From: Neisseria animalis
GTDB lineage: Bacteria > Pseudomonadota > Gammaproteobacteria > Burkholderiales > Neisseriaceae
DNA: 64,000 bases
Assembly: GCF_900636515.1 (NCBI RefSeq)
Contig: NZ_LR134287.1
Span: forward strand, 1,364,001-1,428,000
Direction: 5' to 3'
In this document: positions 10,079-21,285 of the stretch, one piece after another
Position numbering within the stretch: the stretch's first letter is position 1
Layout: each line of letters begins with the position of its first letter
Notes under the pieces: generated by a model
What the model saw: the letters and a program-made list of their open reading frames with translations, nothing else
What the model was told of the DNA's origin: nothing
The model's database searches: none
Position numbers and translations under genes: made by a program

Positions 10079-12055
10079 TTACAGACGGCTTTCCGGTTTG
10101 TCTTCCACAACATTCTGCTGCTGATTTTCAACAGGCTCTGCAGTACCGCCCGATACAGGCTCTTCCGATGCCGCACTATCCGCAGCCGCTTCAGCTTCCG
10201 AATCTTCGGTACGCAAATTATGGCTGTAATCTTTAGGAGGGCTGGGTTGCTTGCCTGCCATGATTTCCAGCACCTGATCGCGGTCGATGGTTTCCCAATC
10301 CATCAGTGCTTTACACATGGTTTCCATCTTATCGCGATTTTCATCTAAGATTTTGTAAGCAACCTGATACTGCTCGTCCAAAATACGGCGGACTTCTTCG
10401 TCTACTGCCTGCTGGGTTTTCTCGGCAATGTTTTGCGAACGGGTCACGCTGCGGCCCAAGAACACTTCACCTTCATTTTCAGCATACACCATCACGCCCA
10501 TTTTATCGCTCATGCCGTAACGCGTTACCATATCGCGTGCGATTTGCGTGGCGCGCTCGAAATCGTTGGAGGCGCCGGTGGAAATACGTCCGACAAAAAT
10601 ATCTTCCGCAATACGGCCGCCGAACAGAATAGAGAGCTGGCTCAACATTTGGTCTTTATACATGCTGATACGGTCGCGCTCCGGAAGCTGCCAAGTCAAG
10701 CCCAGCGCACGACCGCGCGGCATGATGGTTACTTTATGTACCGGATCGGTAAACGGCAGACTTTCGGCTACGATGGCATGACCTGCCTCGTGGTAAGCCG
10801 TGGCACGTTTCTCGTCTTCGTGCATAACCATGCTGCGGCGCTCAGGGCCCATGTAGATTTTATCTTTGGCATCTTCAAAGTCGCTTTGATCGACTTTGAT
10901 TTTATTGCGGCGGCCGGCAAACAAAGCAGCTTCGTTCACCAAGTTTGCCAAATCCGCACCGGAAAAGCCCGGCGTACCGCGCGCCAAAGAAGTCAAATCT
11001 ACTGATTCGTCCAAAGGCACTTTTTTCGCATGTACTTTTAAAATTTGTTCGCGGCCGCGGATATCCGGCAGCGGCACCACTACTTGGCGGTCAAAACGGC
11101 CCGGACGCTGCAAGGCAGGGTCAAGGACATCAGGACGGTTGGTTGCGGCAATCACAATTACGGTTTGATTGCTTTCAAAGCCGTCCATCTCCACCAAAAG
11201 CTGGTTCAACGTCTGCTCGCGCTCATCGTTGCCGCCGCCCAAACCGGCACCGCGTTGACGACCCACCGCATCGATTTCATCAATGAAAATGATACACGGA
11301 GAATTTTTCTTCGCCTGCTCGAACATATCGCGCACACGGCTGGCACCCACACCGACAAACATTTCCACAAAATCAGAACCGGAAATGCTGAAGAACGGTA
11401 CGCCCGCTTCGCCTGCAATCGCTTTGGCCAGCAGCGTTTTACCCGTACCCGGGCTGCCTGCCAGCAGAATACCGCGCGGCACGCGTCCGCCGAGGCTTTG
11501 GTAGCGGTTCGGCGCTTTCAGGTAATCAACGATTTCCTGCACTTCTTCTTTGGCTTCATCACATCCGGCAACATCGGCAAAAGTTACTTTATTGGCATCT
11601 TTATCCAACAGTTTGGCACGGCTTTTGCCGAAAGAAAACGCCCCGCCTTTTCCGCCGCCTCCGCTTTGCATACGCATGAAGTAAAACCACGCGCCAATCA
11701 GCAGCAATACCGGCAGCAGGCTGAAAAACAGGCTGCCGAGCATACTCGGTTTTTCTTCGGGCGTTACTTTCACGCGCACGTTTTTATCCAGCAAGGTTTT
11801 AATCAGATTATCATCGAGCGGCGCATTGGTAAAAAACGCGCTCTCATCGGTACGCTCGCCTTTAATCAGATAACCGCTGACCACCGAACCCTCGATATTG
11901 ACGCTGGCAATCTCGCCATTGTTTACCTGTTGGACAAACTGCGAATATTCGATTTGCTGTTTGTCTTCCTGCTTGTTGCCGAGCGCATTAAACGCTGCCA
12001 TCAACGCAACGCCCAACACGACCCAAACCAAGATGTGTTTAATGGTATTCCCCAC
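10079..12055 (-). CDS. ftsH: ATP-dependent zinc metalloprotease FtsH
   Basis: A 658-residue inner-membrane AAA protease that degrades misassembled membrane proteins and short-lived regulators such as sigma-32 and LpxC. Membrane segments lie at about residues 7-24 and 107-127, with a periplasmic domain between. Walker A is GSPGTGKT at 200-207, with Ser where many homologues have Pro. Walker B is IIFIDEID at 255-262. The zinc site HEAGH is at 422-426. A Glu/Ala/Ser-rich tail ends the protein. It follows rlmE by 66 bases on the same strand, the conserved rlmE-ftsH arrangement. Confidence 0.97.
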   Translation of the reverse strand: MGNTIKHILVWVVLGVALMAAFNALGNKQEDKQQIEYSQFVQQVNNGEIASVNIEGSVVSGYLIKGERTDESAFFTNAPLDDNLIKTLLDKNVRVKVTPEEKPSMLGSLFFSLLPVLLLIGAWFYFMRMQSGGGGKGGAFSFGKSRAKLLDKDANKVTFADVAGCDEAKEEVQEIVDYLKAPNRYQSLGGRVPRGILLAGSPGTGKTLLAKAIAGEAGVPFFSISGSDFVEMFVGVGASRVRDMFEQAKKNSPCIIFIDEIDAVGRQRGAGLGGGNDEREQTLNQLLVEMDGFESNQTVIVIAATNRPDVLDPALQRPGRFDRQVVVPLPDIRGREQILKVHAKKVPLDESVDLTSLARGTPGFSGADLANLVNEAALFAGRRNKIKVDQSDFEDAKDKIYMGPERRSMVMHEDEKRATAYHEAGHAIVAESLPFTDPVHKVTIMPRGRALGLTWQLPERDRISMYKDQMLSQLSILFGGRIAEDIFVGRISTGASNDFERATQIARDMVTRYGMSDKMGVMVYAENEGEVFLGRSVTRSQNIAEKTQQAVDEEVRRILDEQYQVAYKILDENRDKMETMCKALMDWETIDRDQVLEIMAGKQPSPPKDYSHNLRTEDSEAEAAADSAASEEPVSGGTAEPVENQQQNVVEDKPESRL

Positions 12056-12121
12056 TGAACAGGCACTCCATAGATTAAAAATAAATGAAAGAAACGATTG
12101 TAAAACACGCTGCCTGTATTG

Positions 12122-12742
12122 TCAGCGTTTATTTTTACCCAATAAATAAATCTCACTGGAACGATTGCGCGAAGCCTCGGGCTTGCGCGTTTGCACCACT
12201 GCAAAGATTTCGCGCATGGCTGCCATATACTCCTGATAACCTGCGCCTTGGAAAACCTTAACCAAAAAATTCCCGCCCTGCTTCAAGTGATTGGCGGCAA
12301 AATCCAATGCCAGCTCGCACAAATAAAAGCTGCGCGCCTGATCGGTTACGGCGTTACCCGACATATTGGGTGCCATGTCGCAAATTACAAGGTCTAGCGG
12401 ACGCTTATCAAGCAAAGACTCAAACTCCACCAACACCCCGTCTTCACGAAAATCGCCTTGAATAAACGACACACCGTCGATTTCCTCCATCGGCAGGATA
12501 TCCAAGGCAAATACCGCCCCGTTTTTCCCCGTCAGCTTGGCCGCCACCTGCGACCAGCTTCCGGGCGCGCTGCCCAAATCGGCCAATACCGTACCGGGCT
12601 TAATCAACTTGTCTTTCTCATTGATTTCCAAAAGTTTGTAAGCCGCCCGCGCCCGATAACCTTCTTTTTGCGCCAAATGCACATAATGGTCATTGACATG
12701 TTCGTTGAGCCACGCTTTGGAAGATTTGGAACGTACCGCCAT
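12122..12742 (-). CDS. rlmE: 23S rRNA 2'-O-methyltransferase RlmE (FtsJ)
   Basis: A 206-residue heat-shock methyltransferase that modifies U2552 of 23S rRNA using S-adenosylmethionine. The SAM loop is LADLGSAPGSWSQV, followed by the acidic DILPMEEIDGV, and the catalytic aspartate and lysine lie in CDMAPNMSG and FLVKVFQG. An in-frame ATG at 12841 would add 33 residues. The ATG at 12742 is preferred because an AGGAA ribosome site sits 7 bases upstream and homologues begin with a similar basic, serine-rich stretch. It is probably cotranscribed with ftsH. Confidence 0.95.
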   Translation of the reverse strand: MAVRSKSSKAWLNEHVNDHYVHLAQKEGYRARAAYKLLEINEKDKLIKPGTVLADLGSAPGSWSQVAAKLTGKNGAVFALDILPMEEIDGVSFIQGDFREDGVLVEFESLLDKRPLDLVICDMAPNMSGNAVTDQARSFYLCELALDFAANHLKQGGNFLVKVFQGAGYQEYMAAMREIFAVVQTRKPEASRNRSSEIYLLGKNKR

Positions 12743-12855
12743 GCCGTATTCCTGCCCAAGTAAAATCAAATGCCTGCTATTGTACGTTATTTTGCGCCGA
12801 TTTTCTGCTAAATCACACAAACAGCCGTTTATTTTTAGCAATCACTATCCGCACA

Positions 12856-12914
12856 AGCCGTCTGTAAAACTCCTTCCGCATAGTCCTTTCGCTTTATGCC
12901 GTTTTGCAGACGGC
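12856..12914. repeat. Inverted DUS pair between rlmE and yhbY
   Basis: GCCGTCTGTAAAAC and GTTTTGCAGACGGC are inverted about 30 bases apart in a divergent promoter region. Termination is not its obvious role here, so it may serve mainly as an uptake signal. Confidence 0.5.
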
Positions 12915-12998
12915 CTCATGCTGCTCAAAATCTAAAAATCCGCACCAAATTTGATGTATAATGCCCGATTATTATTATTTTCTATCAAACAGTAAGAC

Positions 12999-13283
12999 AT
13001 GACCGACAACACTCTCAGCACCAAAGAAATTTTGGCACTCAAAGCCCGCGCCCACCACCTCCACCCGGTAGTCATGGTCGGTCAGCAAGGATTAACCGAC
13101 TCCGTGATTAAAGAAACCGATGCTGCGCTGACCGCGCACGAGCTGATTAAAGTCCGCGTATTCGGTGATGACCGCGCCGAGCGTATCGAAATCTGCAACG
13201 CCCTGTGCGAAGCAGTAGATGCCCAACTGGTACAACACATCGGCAAACTGTTGGTATTGTGGCGTAAAAACCTTGAAGCCTGA
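12999..13283 (+). CDS. yhbY: Ribosome assembly RNA-binding protein YhbY (CRM domain)
   Basis: A 94-residue single CRM-domain protein associated with pre-50S particles. The KARAHHLHPVVMVGQQGLT stretch contains the GxxG RNA-binding loop, followed by the HELIKVRV segment typical of the family. It is divergent from rlmE-ftsH, a gene arrangement common in proteobacteria. A strong DUS terminator follows. Confidence 0.93.
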   Translation: MTDNTLSTKEILALKARAHHLHPVVMVGQQGLTDSVIKETDAALTAHELIKVRVFGDDRAERIEICNALCEAVDAQLVQHIGKLLVLWRKNLEA

Positions 13284-13300
13284 TGGCGTTTGAAACACTG

Positions 13301-13349
13301 AAAGGCCGTCTGCAAAACCGCACCATGTTGTTTTGCAGACGGCCTTTTT
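13301..13349. terminator. Inverted DUS-pair terminator after yhbY
   Basis: AAAGGCCGTCTGCAAAAC and its complement flank a loop of about 13 bases and are followed by TTTTT, 18 bases after the yhbY stop. Confidence 0.8.
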
Positions 13350-13505
13350 GCATCACTTGCGCTCCCAATCCGGACTTACAACTTAAGACCTTTGCAAAAA
13401 CAGGAAACAAAGCAAAACTGATTGCAAAGGCAGGTTGGACACCGCCTGAAAATTAAATACCCTGAAAGTGACCACTTCAAAAAAGCTCAAACAAACGGGC
13501 GGATG

Positions 13506-13612
13506 TATAGTCGAATAAAATAAGAATGAGACAAGGCAGCGAAGCCGCAGACAGTACACATAGTACGGCAAGGCAAAGCAACGATGTATCATTCTTATTT
13601 TAAATGACTATA
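13506..13612. mobile_element. Correia-type miniature element, copy 2
   Basis: A complete 107-base copy with the same termini and core as copy 1, differing at a few bases (AACGATGTATC instead of AACGCTGTATC). It lies in the convergent gap between yhbY and nnrE. Around it, 13350-13505 and 13613-13701 hold no gene that I can support. Confidence 0.9.
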
Positions 13613-13701
13613 AAACCTGCCCCTGCCAGCCCTTGTCATGAATTTTGCAAAAGCCCCGGCTTTTCCAAACTCAAGCAACAATTAATCAATACCATTCGGT
13701 T

Positions 13702-14328
13702 TCAATCTATCCCGATATCCAGACACACAATCTCACCGCACAAAGTCTTGCCGCGCTTGGTGAAGTGTGCAGGCTTGTATGCGGCAAAGGTATAAGTCAC
13801 ATCGGCACAAAATGCGTCCTTATCCGCCGTACCGCTGTCGCAATCCAAGCCGGTGGGAATGTCCAACGCCACTTTCAGGCCGTCTGCAAAATTGAGCCGG
13901 CGGCAGACGGCGGCGGTATGCTCGGGCAATGCCCCGCTGAAACCCGTACCGAAAATACCTTCTACCACCACATCATAGCCCCGTGTCAAACGGTTTTCCG
14001 CCTCGTTCCAATCAATCAGGCAAACAGACGGCAAATCTTTCAGACGGCCTAAATTCAATGCGGCCAATTCAGAAAGCGTATTGCCTGCTGCCAACACCAC
14101 ATCCGCCATCCAACCGTGTGCCTGCAACACCCTCGCCATCACCAGTGCGTCGCCGCCGTTATTGCCTTTGCCGCACACCATCAGCACGCGCCCCGGCTGC
14201 GGACGGCGTTGCAGCAAATCCGCCGCCGCCGCATGTCCGGCGTTTTCCATCAGCTGTTCAAACGTCGTGCCTTTATCTACGGCCATTTGCTCGTGTTCGC
14301 GCATTTGCGCGGCAGTATAGGTTTTCAT
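13702..14328 (-). CDS. nnrE: NAD(P)H-hydrate epimerase
   Basis: A 208-residue YjeF N-terminal-domain protein that epimerises damaged R-NAD(P)HX to the S form for repair. The signature VCGKGNNGGDALVMARVL lies near residues 51-68, and the metal/substrate region LDIPTGLDCDSG near 157-168. It lacks the C-terminal dehydratase domain fused in E. coli YjeF, so the partner NnrD must be encoded elsewhere. The gene is flanked by a Correia element downstream and a DUS terminator upstream. Confidence 0.92.
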   Translation of the reverse strand: MKTYTAAQMREHEQMAVDKGTTFEQLMENAGHAAAADLLQRRPQPGRVLMVCGKGNNGGDALVMARVLQAHGWMADVVLAAGNTLSELAALNLGRLKDLPSVCLIDWNEAENRLTRGYDVVVEGIFGTGFSGALPEHTAAVCRRLNFADGLKVALDIPTGLDCDSGTADKDAFCADVTYTFAAYKPAHFTKRGKTLCGEIVCLDIGID

Positions 14329-14345
14329 AAACGAATCCTCAATTC

Positions 14346-14409
14346 AAAAGGCCGTCTGAACAGGTTTGCCAAAATCTTTGATTTTGTTTCCATGTTCAGA
14401 CGGCCTTTC
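14346..14409. terminator. Inverted DUS-pair terminator after mpl
   Basis: AAAAGGCCGTCTGAACA and TGTTCAGACGGCCTTT flank about 30 bases. Both arms carry the classical TGAA ending, unlike most pairs in this window. It lies downstream of minus-strand mpl and upstream of nnrE. Confidence 0.65.
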
Positions 14410-14432
14410 ATTTGTCAATACAGTCATTTGAC

Positions 14433-14520
14433 ACAGAATGGCACGGCGTTTCCGTGCTTTGCTCGAAGAGGAGGCACGATTAAACTGCTGAAGCAGCAAG
14501 TCCGCCGACCCGTGCTGTTT
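14433..14520. repeat. Dispersed degenerate intergenic repeat, copy A
   Basis: From ATTTGACACAGAATGGCACG onward this stretch aligns by eye with 21143-21230, 33347-33430 and, inverted, 57520-57602. Shared marks are a CGGCGTT/CAGCCTT core and AAGCAGCAA-like segments. Confidence 0.45.
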
Positions 14521-14573
14521 TGTATGCGGCCTTACTGCCTTGCCTCATGCCGTGTTATCCGACTATCAATGAA

Positions 14574-15950
14574 TTATGCCAACGCTTGCAGCAGCTTGTC
14601 GTGAATGCCGCCGAAGCCGCCGTTGCTCATCACCAGAATCTGGTCTCCTTCCCGTGCGCGGCCTGCGATTTCCGCGACAAACGCATCAAAGTCCCCGCCC
14701 ACATGCAACTTATCGCCCAGCGGCTCCAGCGCACCGGCCACATCCCAATCCACGCCGCCGGCGTAGCAGAAAACGTAATCGGCCTCTTGCAGGCTTTGCG
14801 GCAGCGCGGCTTTCATGGTGCCGAGCTTCATGGTGTTGGAACGCGGCTCCAATACCGCCAGAATCCGCGCATTGCCGACTTTTTGGCGCAATCCGGCGAT
14901 GGTGGTTCCAATGGCGGTGGGATGGTGGGCGAAGTCGTCGTAAACAGTGATGCCGTTGGCCGTGCCTTTGATTTCCATGCGGCGTTTGACGTTTTTAAAC
15001 GCACCCAAGGCTTCGCAGGCCGTCTGAACATCCACACCGGCATGGCGGGCAGCGGCAATCACCGCCAGCGCGTTCATGCGGTTGTGTTCGCCGAGCAGTT
15101 CCCATTCGACATGACCGGCCGGCACGCCTTTGAAATGTACGTCGAAACCGCCCGCTTCGTTGACATTCTCAATCTGCCAGCCCGCTTGGTTGCCGAACCA
15201 CTCAATCGGTGTCCAACAGCCTTTGTCCAAGGTTTCGTGCAACGGCTCGGCGCGGCCGTTGGCGACAACCAGCCCTTCGGACGGCACGGTGCGCACCAAA
15301 TGGTGGAACTGGGTTTGAATCGCCGCCAAATCGGGGAAAATGTCGGCATGGTCGTATTCCAAATTGTTCAAAACCGCCGTGCGCGGACGGTAGTGTACGA
15401 ATTTGCTGCGTTTGTCGAAAAACGCGGTGTCGTATTCGTCGGCCTCGATAACGAAAAACGGCGATTTGCTGTGCGGATCCTGACGCGGCGTTTGCGGCAG
15501 GCGGGCGGACACGCTGAAATTCTGCGGCACGCCGCCAATCAGAAAGCCCGGCGCGAGTCCCGCATATTCCAACACCCAAGCCAGCATGGAGGCAGTGGTG
15601 GTTTTACCGTGCGTACCCGCCACGCCCAGCACCCAATGGTGGTGCAGCACGTTCTCCGCCAGCCATTGCGGGCCGGAAATATACGGCAGGCCGCGGTTTA
15701 AAATCGCTTCAACCACATCCATGCCGCGCTTGGCGACATTGCCGATAACATAAACGTCGGCTTGGTATTGCGCCAACTGCGCGGCATCGAAACCTTCGTG
15801 TACATCAATGCCCAAGGCTTCGAGCTGGGTGCTCATCGGCGGATACATCTTGGCATCGCAGCCGCTGACTTTAAATCCCGCCTCCTTGGCAATGGCGGCA
15901 ATCCCGCCCATAAACGTACCGCCGATACCGATAATGTGGATGTGTTTCAT
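14574..15950 (-). CDS. mpl: UDP-N-acetylmuramate:L-Ala-gamma-D-Glu-meso-DAP ligase
   Basis: A 458-residue Mur-type ligase that reattaches recycled murein tripeptide to UDP-MurNAc. The N-terminal Rossmann domain has GIGGTFMGGIA at residues 8-18. The ATP loop is VAGTHGKTTTASML near 117-130, the central ligase segment is EADEYDTAFFDKRSKF, and the third domain includes DDFAHHPTAI. Asp and His marks match Mpl rather than MurC. A DUS lies inside the coding sequence near 15017. The next gene downstream is nnrE, beyond a terminator. Confidence 0.95.
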   Translation of the reverse strand: MKHIHIIGIGGTFMGGIAAIAKEAGFKVSGCDAKMYPPMSTQLEALGIDVHEGFDAAQLAQYQADVYVIGNVAKRGMDVVEAILNRGLPYISGPQWLAENVLHHHWVLGVAGTHGKTTTASMLAWVLEYAGLAPGFLIGGVPQNFSVSARLPQTPRQDPHSKSPFFVIEADEYDTAFFDKRSKFVHYRPRTAVLNNLEYDHADIFPDLAAIQTQFHHLVRTVPSEGLVVANGRAEPLHETLDKGCWTPIEWFGNQAGWQIENVNEAGGFDVHFKGVPAGHVEWELLGEHNRMNALAVIAAARHAGVDVQTACEALGAFKNVKRRMEIKGTANGITVYDDFAHHPTAIGTTIAGLRQKVGNARILAVLEPRSNTMKLGTMKAALPQSLQEADYVFCYAGGVDWDVAGALEPLGDKLHVGGDFDAFVAEIAGRAREGDQILVMSNGGFGGIHDKLLQALA

Positions 15951-16061
15951 GATGAAATATAATCTTCAAATAAAGAAAAAACGTTCTCATTATAGCTGAA
16001 TTTGATACGATGGATAAAAGGCCGTCTGCAAATGGGCGTATAATTGCCCGTGTCTTACTGA

Positions 16062-17204
<1,143 letters not shown>

Positions 17205-17231
17205 GCCTGATTCAAGCATATCATCTGCCTC

Positions 17232-17274
17232 AAGCCGTCTGCAAAACACCTGCCCGTTTTGCAGACGGCCTTTT
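17232..17274. terminator. Inverted DUS-pair terminator after adhC
   Basis: GCCGTCTGCAAAAC and GTTTTGCAGACGGC enclose about 8 bases and are followed by CTTTT, 28 bases after the stop. Confidence 0.8.
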
Positions 17275-17314
17275 CCGATATAATGTCCCATTTGCACCGG
17301 CAAGGAAGCCTGTT

Positions 17315-17575
17315 ATGGATATGATGACTTTCACCAATTACCTGCTGCTGGGTTTGTGCGTTTTCACCATGCTGCTGGTCTGGTCACGCAACTGGAAACG
17401 CAAGCAGGCTTATTACGAAAAAATCAAAAGCAATCCCGACAACATACGCTGGGTCAAACAAAATCTTTCCGGCGTAGACTGGCGCGATTTGAAAACCGTC
17501 AGCGAGCGTTTCCAACTGCCCTTATTGCAGGCAAAGCAATTGATTGATTACTGCAAAACGCAAAACCGTCCCTAA
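17315..17575 (+). CDS. Small membrane-anchored protein of unknown function
   Basis: I do not recognise this 86-residue protein. One hydrophobic segment at about residues 6-22 (FTNYLLLGLCVFTMLLVW) is followed by a basic stretch (SRNWKRKQAYYEKIK), which suggests an N-out single-pass anchor with a cytoplasmic C-terminal region. The tail resembles a small helical domain (LPLLQAKQLIDYC). An AAGGAAG ribosome site precedes the ATG, and codon use looks like that of its neighbours, which supports a real gene. It lies between adhC and pyrF with no obvious operon partner. Confidence 0.7.
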   Translation: MDMMTFTNYLLLGLCVFTMLLVWSRNWKRKQAYYEKIKSNPDNIRWVKQNLSGVDWRDLKTVSERFQLPLLQAKQLIDYCKTQNRP

Positions 17576-17660
17576 CGCCGCCCGATACATCAACATTACA
17601 GCACGGCAAGGCAAACTTATCCGCCATACGGGCGCCGGTTGCTTGCGGCAAACGCCCGAA

Positions 17661-17703
17661 TGCCGTCTGTATATTGCCTCTGCACCCGATTTGCAGACGG
17701 CCT
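17661..17703. repeat. Inverted DUS pair before pyrF
   Basis: ATGCCGTCTGTA and TTTGCAGACGGC are inverted around about 20 bases between the small membrane protein and pyrF. It may act as a weak terminator for the former. Confidence 0.5.
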
Positions 17704-17852
17704 TGCGATAAAATGCCAAGCAGCGGGCAAAGCTGTTAAAATAACCGAAACCGAACCGGCGGCGCGGCAACACGGATTGTCAAACGGCTTCCCATACGCC
17801 GTCTTCGGCTGCCGCTTCGCCGTACCGTTTCCCCGATTGACGAGAAATACTT

Positions 17853-18584
17853 ATGAATCCCTTGATGACCGATTTCCAAACACCCGCGCAACGCACGCCC
17901 GTGATTGTCGCGCTGGATTTTGCCAACGAACAAGACACCCTCGGCTTCGTGCGTACCCTCGATCCCGGCCTGTGCCAGCTCAAAATCGGTAAAGAACTGT
18001 TTACCGCCACCGGCCGAAATTTGGCGGAAAAGCTGATTAATCAAGGCTTCAAGCTGTTTCTCGATTTAAAATACCACGACATTCCCAATACCGTTGCCCA
18101 AGCCTGCAAGGTGGCGGCAGACATGGGCGTGTGGATGGTGGATATGCACACCTGCGGCGGTCGGCGCATGATGGAAGCCGCTGCCGAAGCCGTTGCCAAC
18201 CATACCGCAAAACCCCTGCTGATCGGGGTAACGGTATTGACCAGCATGGAGCAGCACGAGCTGGCCGAAACCGGTATCGATACCCCCATTGAAGAGCAGG
18301 TATTGCGCTTGGCAACGCTGGCGCAAAATTCAGGCTTGGACGGCGTAGTTTGCTCTGCTTTGGAAGCCGCACCGCTGCGCCGCAATCTGGGCAATGAGTT
18401 TGTACTGGTTACTCCGGGCATCCGCTTGGACATCGCCGGCAATAATGACGACCAACGCCGCATCATGACACCTGCCGAAGCATTGGCTGCCGGTTCGACT
18501 TATTTGGTTATGGGCCGTCCTGTTACCCAAGCAGCCGATCCGATTGCCGTGTTGCGCGAAGTCAACCGGGTCGCCAATGCCTGA
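17853..18584 (+). CDS. pyrF: Orotidine 5'-phosphate decarboxylase
   Basis: A 243-residue enzyme for the last step of UMP synthesis. The beta-strand LVALD-type opening is [11 protein letters not shown]. The catalytic DxKxxD motif is seen in [14 protein letters not shown] near residues 69-82. The phosphate-binding end carries VTPGIRLD and [11 protein letters not shown]. The ribosome site before 17853 is weak, and an alternative in-frame ATG is at 17865, so the first four residues are uncertain. It is a single gene, and hldA follows 155 bases on. Confidence 0.95.
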   Translation: MNPLMTDFQTPAQRTPVIVALDFANEQDTLGFVRTLDPGLCQLKIGKELFTATGRNLAEKLINQGFKLFLDLKYHDIPNTVAQACKVAADMGVWMVDMHTCGGRRMMEAAAEAVANHTAKPLLIGVTVLTSMEQHELAETGIDTPIEEQVLRLATLAQNSGLDGVVCSALEAAPLRRNLGNEFVLVTPGIRLDIAGNNDDQRRIMTPAEALAAGSTYLVMGRPVTQAADPIAVLREVNRVANA

Positions 18585-18739
18585 TTTGCAGACGGCCTGC
18601 CGCCCGTTTCGGCAAGCCGCCCGCTTTTCCTGCATTTTCCGCTGCGCCCTGCAAATGCCCCGAACCGCCCGAATGGTTTCGTTGAACACAACTCCATAAA
18701 CCATTCCATGCCGTCTGCAAATTTTTTACGGAACTTCTT

Positions 18740-19701
18740 ATGTTTGCCAATCTGACTTCCGAACAACTCAAATCCCGTTTCGCCGGCGCGCGCGTATTGG
18801 TGGTGGGCGATGTCATGCTCGACCGCTATTGGTTTGGCGATGTCAGCCGCATTTCCCCCGAAGCCCCCGTACCGGTGGCAAAAATCAACCAAATCGACCA
18901 ACGTGCGGGCGGTGCGGCAAATGTGGCGCGCAATATCGCCGCGTTGGGCGGCAAGCAGGATTGCTGTCGGTAACCGGCAACGACGAAGCCGCCGATGCGC
19001 TGGACACGCTGATGGTGCAAGACGGCGTGGCTTCTTATCTGATGCGCGACAGCAAAATCTCCACAACCGTCAAACTCCGCGTTGTCGCCCGCAACCAGCA
19101 GCTTATCCGCTTGGACTTTGAAGAAACGCCAAATCATGAAGTTTTGGAGCAAGTCAAAGAGCAATACCGTACGATACTGCACGATTACGACGTGGTGATT
19201 TTCTCCGATTACGGCAAAGGCGGGCTGACCCACATCGCCCGCATGATTGATTGGGCCAAACACGAAGGCAAGCCGGTATTGATCGACCCCAAAGGCGACG
19301 ATTACGAAAAATATGCAGGGGCAACGCTGATTACTCCGAACCGTGCCGAATTGAAAGAAGTTGTCGGCAGTTGGAAAAACGAAGCCGAACTCACGGAAAA
19401 AGCCCAATCGCTGCGCCGCCATTTGGAGTTGGAGTCTATCCTGCTGACCCGCAGCGAGGAAGGCATGACCCTGTTCGGCTCGGGCGAACCCCGCCACCAA
19501 GCCACCCGCGCGCAGGAAGTTTATGATGTTTCCGGTGCGGGCGATACGGTTATCGCCGGTATGGGCTTGTCCATGGCCGCCGGCTTTACCCTGCCGGAAG
19601 CCATGCACTTGGCCAACACCGCCGCCGGTGTCGTGGTAGCAAAACTGGGCACGGCAGTCTGCTCGTTTGACGAATTAGATAAAGCATTGGCAGAACAATA
19701 A
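18740..19701 (+). pseudogene. hldA: D-beta-D-heptose 7-phosphate kinase, frameshifted
   Basis: A PfkB-family kinase of the ADP-heptose pathway for lipooligosaccharide inner core. The first frame (18740-18973) begins [12 protein letters not shown] and carries [16 protein letters not shown]. It then loses frame at 18955-18956 and stops. The second frame continues with [14 protein letters not shown] through the kinase motif DVSGAGDTVIAGMG to the stop at 19701. Adding one base after 18955 (AAGGCAGGA for AAGCAGGA) would restore a protein of about 320 residues with the family sequence [11 protein letters not shown]. There is no homopolymer of the phase-variation type at the site. It could be a real loss of function, a programmed event or a sequence error. 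hldD follows. Confidence 0.85.
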
Positions 19702-19884
19702 AAGCGGCAGCGGCGGTACAACCGCTCCGTTCAGCCATTTGCAGACGGCCTGAAACGGATATTATGCCGTCTGTATTTTGGCTCTGCCGCGTTCTGCCGC
19801 TCCCCTCTTCACAAGCCGCCTGAATTTCTGCAATCCGCATATCCAAGATTGTGCAGACGGTTCAAACCACAAGGAAGCAAGAAT

Positions 19885-20889
19885 ATGACCATTATCGTTA
19901 CCGGAGCCGCCGGTTTTATCGGCAGCAACATTGTCAAAGCCTTAAACCAACGCGGCATTACCGATATTGTTGCGGTAGACAACCTTTCCAAAGGCGAAAA
20001 ATTCAAAAATCTTGCCGAATGCGATATTGCCCATTATCTCGACAAACAGGAATTTATCCGCCAAGTACGCACCCATGAGCTGCCTTATGACAATATCCGT
20101 GCGGTATTTCATCAGGGTGCCTGCTCGGATACCATGAACCATGACGGTCTGTATATGATGGAAAACAATTACCAATATACGCTGGATTTGTTCGACTGGT
20201 GTCAAGACGAGCGCATTCCCTTTCTGTATGCCTCCAGCGCGGCGGTATACGGCAAAGGAGAAGTTTTCCAAGAAACCCGCGAATTGGAAAAACCGCTCAA
20301 TGTGTACGGCTATTCCAAATTCCTCTTCGACCAAGTATTGCGCCGCCGCATGGAAGAAGGTCTGACTGCCCAAGCCGTCGGTTTCCGCTATTTCAATGTT
20401 TATGGCCAAATGGAGCAGCACAAAGGCCGCATGGCTTCAGTTGCTTTCCACCATTTCCACCAATACCGCGAAAATGGTTATGTCAACCTGTTCGGCGCAA
20501 ACGACGGTTATGCAGACGGCGAGCAAACCCGTGATTTTGTCAGCGTGGAAGATGTGGCGAAAGTCAATCTGTTTTTCTTCGACCACCCTGAATTGTCGGG
20601 CATTTTCAACTTGGGTACGGGACGCAGCCAGCAGTTTAACGAACTCGCCGCCGCCACCGTTAACGCTTGCCGTGCCGCCGAGGGTCAGCCGGAAATGAGC
20701 TTGGAAGAGCTGGTGCGTGAAGAATTAATCCGCTATATTCCCTTCCCGGACGCGCTCAAAGGCAAATATCAGAGCTTTACCCAAGCCGATATTACCAAAC
20801 TGCGCGAAGCCGGATATACCGAAGAATTTTTCGATGTCAAACAAGGCGTCAGCCGCTATGTCGAATGGATGCTGAAAAATTTGGTTTAA
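19885..20889 (+). CDS. hldD: ADP-L-glycero-D-manno-heptose 6-epimerase
   Basis: A 334-residue extended SDR that makes ADP-L-glycero-D-manno-heptose, the donor for inner-core lipooligosaccharide. The NAD(P) loop is [12 protein letters not shown] at residues 6-17. The catalytic Tyr/Lys pair is in YGYSKFLFD, and FHQGACSDT is family-typical. The start at 19885 is preferred over an in-frame ATG at 19849 because AAGGAAG precedes it and homologues begin [13 protein letters not shown]. It is intact although the preceding pathway gene hldA is broken. Confidence 0.96.
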   Translation: MTIIVTGAAGFIGSNIVKALNQRGITDIVAVDNLSKGEKFKNLAECDIAHYLDKQEFIRQVRTHELPYDNIRAVFHQGACSDTMNHDGLYMMENNYQYTLDLFDWCQDERIPFLYASSAAVYGKGEVFQETRELEKPLNVYGYSKFLFDQVLRRRMEEGLTAQAVGFRYFNVYGQMEQHKGRMASVAFHHFHQYRENGYVNLFGANDGYADGEQTRDFVSVEDVAKVNLFFFDHPELSGIFNLGTGRSQQFNELAAATVNACRAAEGQPEMSLEELVREELIRYIPFPDALKGKYQSFTQADITKLREAGYTEEFFDVKQGVSRYVEWMLKNLV

Positions 20890-20971
20890 CACCCAATTGA
20901 TGCAGTCTGAAGATATGGCATAAAGCCGTGGCAATGCCGTATCACACCTCATTGACACGGCTATATTCCGA

Positions 20972-21078
20972 TATAGTCGAATAAAATAAGAATGAGACAA
21001 GGCAGCGAAGCCGCAGACAGTACACATAGTACGACAAGGCAAAGCAACGCTGTATCATTCTTATTTTAAATGACTATA
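20972..21078. mobile_element. Correia-type miniature element, copy 3
   Basis: A complete 107-base copy with TATAGTCG and TGACTATA ends, lying between hldD and its DUS terminator. It has ACGACAAGGC where the others have ACGGCAAGGC. Confidence 0.9.
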
Positions 21079-21138
21079 AAAGGCCGTCTGCAAATTTCGG
21101 ACATAAACATACCGATGATTTGCAGACGGCCTTTTATC
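21077..21138. terminator. Inverted DUS-pair terminator after hldD
   Basis: AAAAGGCCGTCTGCAAAT and ATTTGCAGACGGCCTTTT flank about 22 bases. It serves hldD on the plus strand and possibly the M48 protease gene on the minus strand. Confidence 0.7.
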
Positions 21139-21142
21139 GCCA

Positions 21143-21230
21143 TTTGATACGGAATGATACAGCCTTGCTGCACCTCGCTTAAAAAGAAGCCTGACCAAGC
21201 GGCGCTTGCAAGTGTATCGGCTTGTGTTGC
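21143..21230. repeat. Dispersed degenerate intergenic repeat, copy B
   Basis: ATTTGATACGGAATGATACAGCC and the following TTGCTGCAC and GCTTAAA segments match the copy near 33347 closely and the copies near 14433 and 57602 more loosely. It starts right after a DUS terminator. Confidence 0.5.
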
Positions 21231-21285
21231 CTGCACCTGCGGCTTTTCTGCCTGATATGATGTTGCGTAATCCGACCCTATTCTT

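Noticed and set aside
10016..10348. Open frames running out of Correia elements into neighbouring sequence
   Set aside because: They have no ribosome sites or recognisable domains and overlap the real gene ftsH on the other strand.
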